A DNA stretch of 26,104 nt from DATJLQ01 sp035509415. Lineage in GTDB: Bacteria > Pseudomonadota > Alphaproteobacteria > JACZXZ01. The notes below the pieces were generated by a model. The model saw only the letters and a list, made by a program, of their open reading frames with translations. It had not been told where the DNA came from and ran no database searches. Each line of letters starts with the position of its first letter. The stretch's first letter is position 1. The stretch covers positions 1 through 26,104 of the forward strand of contig DATJLQ010000175.1 of assembly GCA_035509415.1 (NCBI GenBank), read 5' to 3'. Positions 17,534 through 23,303 of this stretch are shown piece by piece. The translations under genes and the position numbers were made by a program.

Positions 17534-18571
17534 ATGGTCAACGAAGCATCGCCCGGGTCTCTCGACCCCGCCCTCTGCCTGGGCACGACCGCGCAGCAGT
17601 TCCTGGTCCATTGCCGGGTGGCGCGCAATCTCTCGGCGCATACGCTACGCGCCTACGCGACCGACCTCCGGGAGTTCGTGCGCTTCGCCGGCGCCGAGAC
17701 GGAGCTCGGCGCGTGCGACCGCGCCTGCCTCAGGGCCTATCTCCAGCATCTGTTCGACGCGCGCGGGCTCAAGGAGACCAGCGTCAAGCGCCGCATGGCG
17801 TGCCTCAAGGCGATGTTCCGCTGGCTCGAGCGCGAGGAGGCGATCGCGGCCAATCCGTTCCATCGCCTCGACCTCAAGATCAGGCTGCCGAAGCGCCTGC
17901 CGCGCAGCCTCTCGACCGGCGAGGTGCGCGAGCTGTTGCGCGCCGCCGCGCGTGCGGCCAATCGCGGGGCGGGTGCCGCGCGACGCGCGCGTTTCGCCGA
18001 CCTCACCGCGCATCTGGCGCTCGAGCTCCTGTTTTCGACCGGCATGCGCGTGGGGGAGCTGGTCGCGGTCACGCTCGAGCGCGTCGACCTCGAGGACGGC
18101 GTGGTGCGCATCGTCGGCAAGGGCGACCGCGAGCGCCGCGTGTTTCTCCCCGACGAGGGCGTGCGACGCCTCGTCGCGCGCTATCTCGAACGCCGCGCGC
18201 GGCTCGCGCCGAGCGTCGAGACCCTCCTCGTGACGCCGCGCGGCAGCGCCGCCTCGACCCAATATGTGCGCCAGCTGCTCCATCGTTTGCGCGCGACCAC
18301 GCGGCTCGCGCGGCGCGTGACGCCGCACATGCTGCGCCATACCGCGGCCACGCAGCTCCTCGAGGCGGGGGTCGACATCCGCTACGTCCAGCGCCTTCTC
18401 GGGCACCACAGCATCGCGACCACCGAGCTCTACACCCAGGTGAGCGACGCGAGCCTGCGGCACGTGATCGTCGGCGCCAAGGCACGCGAGCGGGTGTGGG
18501 GAGCGAGCAGAGGCGGAGACGATGACCGAGAGGCGCGCGGGAAGCTGAGCAGAGAGGCGAGCGATAACTAG
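17534..18571 (+). CDS. Tyrosine recombinase (XerC/XerD-like integrase)
   Basis: This is a 345-residue site-specific recombinase with all catalytic residues of the family: Arg172 (STGMRVGEL), Lys196 (GKGDRERR), His265 and Arg268 (TPHMLRHTAATQ), His291 (LLGHHSI) and the nucleophile Tyr300 (TTELYTQV). The N-terminal core-binding (SAM-like) domain spans roughly 18-110. It lacks the extra insert of integron integrases. The start ATG at 17534 has GGAAGG 8 nt upstream; a TTG frame extension to 17471 is less likely. Base composition is as GC-rich as the chromosome (45 of 60 bases G/C at 17881-17940), unlike the cargo after it. Its stop codon TAG lies inside the left 20-bp inverted repeat, and the NTPase start follows 15 nt later. 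I infer that it acts on these repeats. It is too closely tied to the cargo to be assumed the housekeeping XerC. Confidence 0.92.
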   Translation: MVNEASPGSLDPALCLGTTAQQFLVHCRVARNLSAHTLRAYATDLREFVRFAGAETELGACDRACLRAYLQHLFDARGLKETSVKRRMACLKAMFRWLEREEAIAANPFHRLDLKIRLPKRLPRSLSTGEVRELLRAAARAANRGAGAARRARFADLTAHLALELLFSTGMRVGELVAVTLERVDLEDGVVRIVGKGDRERRVFLPDEGVRRLVARYLERRARLAPSVETLLVTPRGSAASTQYVRQLLHRLRATTRLARRVTPHMLRHTAATQLLEAGVDIRYVQRLLGHHSIATTELYTQVSDASLRHVIVGAKARERVWGASRGGDDDREARGKLSREASDN

Positions 18572-18580
18572 GAATTATCA
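18561..18580 (+). repeat. Left inverted repeat (candidate recombination site)
   Basis: The 20-bp sequence GCGATAACTAGGAATTATCA recurs as its perfect complement at 22400-22419. It contains the recombinase stop codon. Internally GATAA and TTATC form 5-bp arms around a 7-bp centre, the size of a tyrosine-recombinase crossover region. The AGGA in it may serve as a ribosome-binding site for the next gene. Confidence 0.9.
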
Positions 18581-18586
18581 TAATCG

Positions 18587-21022
18587 ATGCAAAGCCTAAG
18601 TCAGATCGGTTGCGTCGATCGGATTGAAGACCTGCATTTTCTGAAAGGTACGCTGGTCGATCAGCCATCCCCGTTCATGGCCGTTCTCCTCTACGGTCGT
18701 TCTGGGATCGGAAAGTCGTATCTTTCCAACGAATTGACGACGTGGTTCCCAGGCCACTTGGCGATCAAGGTACGGCTGTCCGATCAGTCCAACGCGGCAC
18801 TCGACGGTGCCGCCCAAAGGGCCGTCGGCGAATATTTGAACGATCTCGCGGGAAAGGGAGAGATTCCGTTTCCGACATTCGATAGATGGTTCCGTAAAAA
18901 CCCTGGCAACGGCTTTCTCAACCGATTGCTGGAGGACGTCTACGAGGATCTTCAAGTTCAACTGCAACATAAGATTCCGGGCGCGACCTCCGTCTTAGGA
19001 TGGTTGACCGGAACCGGAAAATACGCGGCGCGCCATGTCTTTGGGGCGAGCGTCGAGGCTGGAGCCGTACTCAGCAAGCAGTACGCCATCGAAGCATTGG
19101 CTAACATACCGGCCTTCTTGTCGGTCTTCAACGCCCAAACCCTGGACGATGTATCGTGCCACTTCTTTGAAGAGCTTCTAGCCGATCATCCAGGCCACAA
19201 ATTGATCTTTGAATTCACTGGTGAAGAACCTAGTGGACGTCTCGACTGGCTGAAATGGCTTCTCGAAGAGAAGGGCGTTCGGACTCTTGCCGTGCCCGTA
19301 AAGAAAATCGATTTTGATGAGTTCGCACATTCGTTCGCGAGTATGGCCATCGACGACGATATCATCGCACACGCAAGAGAGCGTTACGAGGAGACGAACG
19401 GCAACGTCAGGGATATGTTGTACAATGTTGACTACGATCTGCGATTACGGAAAATTGGGCACTCGCTGCCGTTCGTTGATGTCCAAGCGAAAGGAACACG
19501 GGCTGCATTGGATCTCGCGACGGATGCCGAGCGTTTCGTTTTGGCTGTGATCGCGTTGCACGGCGGAGATATTCCGAAGGATCGGTTGGAGCCGATCCTC
19601 GTCGCCTCCGACCTCTTTGCCGTTACGCCCGTAGGACGGGCATTGGATCGTTTGCGTTCTCTCGGCTTGATTAGGATCGAAGACACGCGTGTGGCTTGCG
19701 ACCACGACGATGTCAGTCACCAAGTCCTCGATTGGGTCAAATATGGAAAATTTGTCCTGCTCGCTGCAAGGCGAATGACCGTATTCTTCGAACAATCGTT
19801 CGATGTCGGAATTCCGCAAGACGTTACTCAAATGGAGGCTCTTGGCAGGCTGATCTATCTTAATTCAGTGACCAGCGATGCCGAAGGTTTGCGTTCCCTG
19901 CTGGGCGAGCTTGACCGGCAGTGCGCCCGTTTCCCTCGGCCCGCGGAGGCGCGGCGCGCGCTGACGCCCATCAAGGGGATTCTCGATGGAGCGAGCGCGG
20001 AGCAATTTCTGCATCTGCGGGCTGCCTACTGCGCGACAGCATACAATTGCCGACTTTATGACGAAGCCCTGAACACTGTCGAAGCGTTGCCCCCGGACGA
20101 GCCGGACGTCCGCCTAATGAAGGCGGCAACATACAATCGGCTGGACCGGCATGACAGCGCCCTCGCGTTATGCGCCGCGATCGCCGGCGACGCGGCAATG
20201 CCGCAGCGTGTCAAGGTCCGGGCCGTCATCGTTTCCATCTACGCGCATCGAAGTCGATGCGATTTTCCGGCTGCCCTCGCAGCCTTCCATTCGTGGGAGG
20301 CCGCCGATATTCGCGATCCTGTGGACAAGGCCCTGTTTTTGCGGACGGCGGAGGTCATCCTCCGCGCAGATTTGAGTCTGCCTTACCTTCGGCGCGCCAA
20401 GGCCTTGTTCGAGGACTCCGGGGATCCTCTTCTCAAGGGATTCACATGTATCGACATTGGCATGCAACTGGGGCGTTTGGGCCGCTACGAAACGGCTCGT
20501 ATCGAGCTCCACGAGGCGGAGGATTTGCTTAAGGCAGCCCCCAGCCAACGTTTTGCGACAGCTAACAACCTCGCGGTCATCAACCTTAATGAGGGCATCT
20601 GTGACGACAACACTGTCGCCTTGCTCTCATACACGCACGAGACGGCTCCTATCGAGTTCGATTCCATCGCGGCCGAGGTCAATCTTCTGATCGCCCATAC
20701 ACTAAGACGGGAGGAGGCTACGACAATTGACTACATGACATCTATCGTTCACCGGATCGAAGCCTGGGCAACCCCAGACGGCAGCCTCCTGGAACTCCTC
20801 TTCCACAATCTCGCGTGGGCGGCGCGACAATTCGGCCATCACGAAGAAGCGGACACGTTTTCCCAATTTCAGAAGAGACACAACAATGCGAATCATACGA
20901 CTTGGAAAGCCAACACGTTCGGTCCTGTCCCGCCAGAGTATACGCTGCCCGAATTGCCTTACAGAGTGTGCTGGCTATCTCCCTGGCATTTCCCTATGCG
21001 TGTCACGCTGCGAGCTCAATGA
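18587..21022 (+). CDS. P-loop NTPase with helical-repeat-like C-terminus, STAND-like
   Basis: This is an 811-residue protein not matched to a named family. A Walker A motif GRSGIGKS lies at 37-44 after a hydrophobic beta-strand (MAVLLY). A probable Walker B strand is KLIFEFTGEE at 205-213, with glutamates in place of the common Asp pair. A lid-like stretch EETNGNVRDMLYNVDYDL follows near 268-285. A likely winged-helix region spans about 310-390 (ERFVLAVIALHGGDIPKDRLEPIL and GRALDRLRSLGLIRIED). From about 450 to 790 the sequence is alpha-helical with TPR-like spacing (YDEALNTVEALP, HDSALALCAAI, YETARIELHEAEDLL). This layout resembles STAND NTPases, several of which act in phage defence or signalling. 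The ATG lies 15 nt after the recombinase stop, so expression is probably coupled to it. Its 3' end overlaps the convergent ATP-grasp gene. A defence role is inferred from context only. Confidence 0.82.
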   Translation: MQSLSQIGCVDRIEDLHFLKGTLVDQPSPFMAVLLYGRSGIGKSYLSNELTTWFPGHLAIKVRLSDQSNAALDGAAQRAVGEYLNDLAGKGEIPFPTFDRWFRKNPGNGFLNRLLEDVYEDLQVQLQHKIPGATSVLGWLTGTGKYAARHVFGASVEAGAVLSKQYAIEALANIPAFLSVFNAQTLDDVSCHFFEELLADHPGHKLIFEFTGEEPSGRLDWLKWLLEEKGVRTLAVPVKKIDFDEFAHSFASMAIDDDIIAHARERYEETNGNVRDMLYNVDYDLRLRKIGHSLPFVDVQAKGTRAALDLATDAERFVLAVIALHGGDIPKDRLEPILVASDLFAVTPVGRALDRLRSLGLIRIEDTRVACDHDDVSHQVLDWVKYGKFVLLAARRMTVFFEQSFDVGIPQDVTQMEALGRLIYLNSVTSDAEGLRSLLGELDRQCARFPRPAEARRALTPIKGILDGASAEQFLHLRAAYCATAYNCRLYDEALNTVEALPPDEPDVRLMKAATYNRLDRHDSALALCAAIAGDAAMPQRVKVRAVIVSIYAHRSRCDFPAALAAFHSWEAADIRDPVDKALFLRTAEVILRADLSLPYLRRAKALFEDSGDPLLKGFTCIDIGMQLGRLGRYETARIELHEAEDLLKAAPSQRFATANNLAVINLNEGICDDNTVALLSYTHETAPIEFDSIAAEVNLLIAHTLRREEATTIDYMTSIVHRIEAWATPDGSLLELLFHNLAWAARQFGHHEEADTFSQFQKRHNNANHTTWKANTFGPVPPEYTLPELPYRVCWLSPWHFPMRVTLRAQ

Positions 21023-21968
21023 GAGCCTGCAATAGCTCCGCGTAGGTGTGCGCCTCGTCCGTTAACGCAACGGCAAATCCGCCCGTCGCTCCGAGGTGAG
21101 CGTCAGGGGTGAGCTCGAGGACCGTGAAGAGTCCGTCCTTGAGCTTCCCATCTACACGCATGTAGTCAACCTTTCCTAAGCTCCGAAAAAGAGAAATGCT
21201 GGCATCGGCGAATGGCTCGATTTCCCCTTCTGGGCACGAAACATTCTTTCTTGGGCGAATGATAGCCTTCTTGAGGTCAAAGCCATTGAGGTGGCTGTCA
21301 AAGTATTCCGGGTCTCCGTCGACGATGACTTCGGCGCCGCCTATTCGGACGTACTTGCTGTTTCCGAACAGACAAACGCTGACCTCGCGTCCTGGTACGA
21401 ATTCTTCGATTAGAATCGGTTGCTTCCACTGCCGACGCATGTCGAAAGCTCGATCCAGAGCCGAACGTTCATCAAATACTATGCAGTCATCGGAAATTCC
21501 CATTGAGCCTCCCTCCATTGACGGCTTGACGACACAGGGAAAGCGGAGAGGAGAAAGATCGGCCGGCATACGGTATTCAGGGACCAACACGTGGACCGGC
21601 GAGCACAGTCCTGCCATGGTGCAGAACGTCTTTGCCAGCGCCTTGTCCTGACACATCATCGCCGCGTAGGCATCGGCGCCGACATAGGGCACGCCTAGCG
21701 ACTCGCAGATTGATGGAACCAAGGCGCGTCGGTTGCGTGACTTCTGTCCCGACCATAGTGGCAGAACGACATCCCCAGCGGAAATATTGTGGGGATCGAG
21801 CAATTTCTTTGGGTGGGGTAGAAGCGCCCACCGAAAACCCGCCTCTTCGAGGCCGGCCACGAGTTCCCCGAAATAGGTATCCTCAACATACTCAAGTGTT
21901 TGTTCTTTGTCCGACGCAGAATCGTGATTTGCGATGCGCTCGGCCACGATGAGCACCCGAGTTTCCAT
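21003..21968 (-). CDS. ATP-grasp ligase, D-Ala-D-Ala-ligase-like
   Basis: This is a 321-residue ATP-grasp enzyme, expected to join a carboxylate to an amine or similar nucleophile through an acyl-phosphate. The order follows Ddl: an N-terminal preATP-grasp part; the GVPYVGADAYAAMMCQDKALAK segment with Lys109; the glycine loop FPCVVKPSMEGGSMGIS with Lys148; IEEFVPGREVSV with Glu188; and DYMRVDGKLKDG with the metal-binding Asp272. In the third metal motif, Ddl has E-x-N; here it is LELTPDAHLG, so the usual Asn is Thr287. Together with the missing Ddl serine-loop pattern, this suggests a different substrate from D-alanine. The ATG at 21968 follows the deacylase-like gene stop by 5 bp; a TTG at 21977 is an alternative. 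The two genes form a module that converges on the NTPase gene. Confidence 0.85.
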   Translation of the reverse strand: METRVLIVAERIANHDSASDKEQTLEYVEDTYFGELVAGLEEAGFRWALLPHPKKLLDPHNISAGDVVLPLWSGQKSRNRRALVPSICESLGVPYVGADAYAAMMCQDKALAKTFCTMAGLCSPVHVLVPEYRMPADLSPLRFPCVVKPSMEGGSMGISDDCIVFDERSALDRAFDMRRQWKQPILIEEFVPGREVSVCLFGNSKYVRIGGAEVIVDGDPEYFDSHLNGFDLKKAIIRPRKNVSCPEGEIEPFADASISLFRSLGKVDYMRVDGKLKDGLFTVLELTPDAHLGATGGFAVALTDEAHTYAELLQALIELAA

Positions 21969-21973
21969 GGCAC

Positions 21974-22399
21974 TCAAACGTCGACCCTAACTGTCGCAAT
22001 GCGAACTGCATGGAGGTCGAGAAGACTGGTTGCACGTACTAAGCAGGTGCCTGTCAACGTGCCATCGTTCGTCCACATGATCGGCTGCTCCATGACGGCC
22101 GTATCCACGATATGAACGGTACTGTCCGGCACGGACCAGGGGTTTATCCGTCCTTTGGCCAATCCGACGGAACTGAGGAGGTGAGACGGAGCAAACGTCA
22201 GATTCTTGACGCCGAATATCCGTTTGACCCGTTTGTTATGCATGCGGTCGCAGCCCCTAAGATGGACCGCAATTAGCAAGTCATCTGACGCCATTAATAG
22301 CGTTTTCAATTCGACCGCGAGCGGGATACCGCGCGCCTCCGCGGCTTCGACGCAGGTCCGCACCTCTCTAGTCAAACTCGCTCGCGACCCTGACTCCAT
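21974..22399 (-). CDS. YbaK/ProX-like aminoacyl-tRNA deacylase domain protein
   Basis: This 141-residue protein has the pattern of the YbaK/EbsC/ProX family, which hydrolyses mischarged aminoacyl-tRNAs. The conserved lysine is Lys32 (AVELKTLLMASDDLLIAV). The segment NKRVKRIFGVKNLTFAPSHLL is followed by GLAKGRINPWSVPDSTVHIVD (79-99), matching the family GxxxGxxxP loop, then a final strand CLVRATSLLDL. It lacks any tRNA synthetase part, so it would be a free-standing trans-editing-like factor. The ATG at 22399 directly abuts the right inverted repeat, and AGGA inside that repeat lies 7 nt upstream, a good ribosome-binding distance. It is the first gene of the minus-strand module with the ATP-grasp ligase. 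Pairing these two suggests chemistry on an aminoacyl or peptidyl substrate; assignment to the family is by motif only. Confidence 0.75.
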   Translation of the reverse strand: MESGSRASLTREVRTCVEAAEARGIPLAVELKTLLMASDDLLIAVHLRGCDRMHNKRVKRIFGVKNLTFAPSHLLSSVGLAKGRINPWSVPDSTVHIVDTAVMEQPIMWTNDGTLTGTCLVRATSLLDLHAVRIATVRVDV

Positions 22400-22419
22400 T
22401 GATAATTCCTAGTTATCGC
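22400..22419 (-). repeat. Right inverted repeat (candidate recombination site)
   Basis: TGATAATTCCTAGTTATCGC is the exact complement of the left copy at 18561-18580. The match stops at both edges: neither the next inner nor the next outer base pairs. The deacylase-like start codon begins at the very next base on the inner side. Confidence 0.9.
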
Positions 22420-22636
22420 CTTCTGTATGACGACACCCTATCGATCAGCCCCTGGGCCGCCGAGGGTTCGAATTGAAATATAGATTAACTGCAGCCAAAA
22501 ATGCAATTATGCGTTGTAAGCCTGTGTGACGTCGGCGGCATTGAGGAGGGGACGTGCGGGGAGGCTGAATTGGCTAAATCATCCTGGTCTGGTGTGAAAT
22601 AGTATCGCACCCGCGGCTCGGCAGAAGCCTCTTTGA

Positions 22637-22879
22637 TCACGTAAACGCCTTGAAGGCGATGAGGGTGAAGGTGTCCTTGATCCCCGGGATACGCTGGATC
22701 TGGGTCGCGACGAAGTGGCCGATATCCATGGCCTCGGGCAGGTAGCATTTGACCAGGAGGTCGTACTGGCCCGAGACCGAATGGACCTCGGAGACCTGCT
22801 CGACCTCCTGCACGAGCCCGTCGGCGACGTCGTAGGTCTTGCCGAGCTCGCATTTGACCATGATGAAGATGGTCTGCAT
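22637..22879 (-). CDS. Stand-alone Lrp/AsnC ligand-binding (RAM) domain protein
   Basis: This is an 80-residue protein made of only the C-terminal effector/oligomerisation domain of Lrp/AsnC regulators. The pattern is MQTIFIMVKCELGKTYDVADGLVQEVEQVSEVHSVSGQYDLLVKCYLPEAMDIGHFVATQIQRIPGIKDTFTLIAFKAFT: beta-alpha-beta-beta-alpha-beta with the SGQYDLLV signature of the amino-acid-binding fold. The DNA-binding helix-turn-helix is absent, and the frame upstream does not encode one, so it cannot act alone as a classical repressor. Small stand-alone RAM-domain proteins are common in proteobacteria and may bind amino acids or partner regulators. The ATG at 22879 has GGAG 4-5 nt upstream. It lies downstream of the helicase gene on the same strand, separated by 424 bp of repeats. 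Confidence 0.92.
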   Translation of the reverse strand: MQTIFIMVKCELGKTYDVADGLVQEVEQVSEVHSVSGQYDLLVKCYLPEAMDIGHFVATQIQRIPGIKDTFTLIAFKAFT

Positions 22880-23303
22880 CGCTCTCCGCCCTTGGCTCCC
22901 AAGGTCTTGTTCTAACGCCGCGATTTCGGCTCGCCGCGCCCGGCGCCGGCGCCGTTGCCGAGCGCGATCGGGCCCTCATTGTGGCGGCCCTTGGGTCGGC
23001 TTGTCCAGGGAAAGGCGGCGAAGCGCCAGAGTGTGGCGCGGATGGTCGCGCGCGGGTGAGGTGAGGGGTATTGCCGGCTTCGTGCAGCGCCCGCCTGGTT
23101 CAGCGCCGGCCTAACTCAAGCTGGCCTAACTCGGCGCCGGCTTCGCTCAAGGCAGGCTCGGCTCCGCGTCCAGCTAGCTCAGCTCAGCTCAGCTCAGCTC
23201 AGCTCAGCTCAGCGCCGGCTTCGCTCAAGGCAGGCTCGGCTCCGCGTCCAGCTCGGCTCCAAGTCCGGCTCGGCTCCAAGTCCGGCTCGGCGTCCGTCTC
23301 AGC
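22880..23303. other. 424-bp intergenic region rich in simple and tandem repeats
   Basis: I see no gene. It contains the 42-bp duplication and (AGCTC)n array at 23134-23253, and a further repeat of CTCCAAGTCCGGCTCGG-type units near 23250-23290. The ribosome-binding site of the Lrp-like gene lies at its left end. A plus-strand open frame here is a translation of the repeats and is not supported. Confidence 0.6.
23134..23253. repeat. 42-bp direct duplication flanking an (AGCTC)n microsatellite
   Basis: Identical 42-bp copies occupy 23134-23175 and 23212-23253 (each begins GCGCCGGCTTCGCTC). Between them lie seven tandem copies of AGCTC (23176-23210) plus one base. This is a slippage-prone structure immediately downstream of the helicase stop codon. 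Confidence 0.9.

Larger units (their letters stand above)
18581..22399. mobile_element. 3.8-kb cargo segment bounded by inverted repeats; candidate invertible or exchangeable element
   Basis: The segment lies between perfect 20-bp inverted repeats next to a tyrosine recombinase. It carries two convergent modules whose 3' ends overlap by 20 bp, and each first start codon lies 0 or 6 nt inside its repeat. Composition is visibly poorer in G/C than the flanks (32 of 60 at 19441-19500). No transposase or target-site duplication is seen. It may invert, or may have been acquired as a unit. Confidence 0.65.

Noticed and set aside
17534..18571. Integron integrase interpretation
   Set aside because: The insert typical of IntI between the second and third conserved patches is missing, and no attC-like cassette ends were found.
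18561..22419. Ordinary transposon with terminal inverted repeats
   Set aside because: No transposase lies between the repeats and no target-site duplication flanks them; the left repeat is embedded in the recombinase stop codon. Not fully excluded.
22440..22490. GGTTCGAATT resembling a tRNA T-loop near the right end of the island
   Set aside because: The 5-bp T-stem does not pair and no acceptor, D or anticodon arms are found on either strand; at most an att-like remnant.
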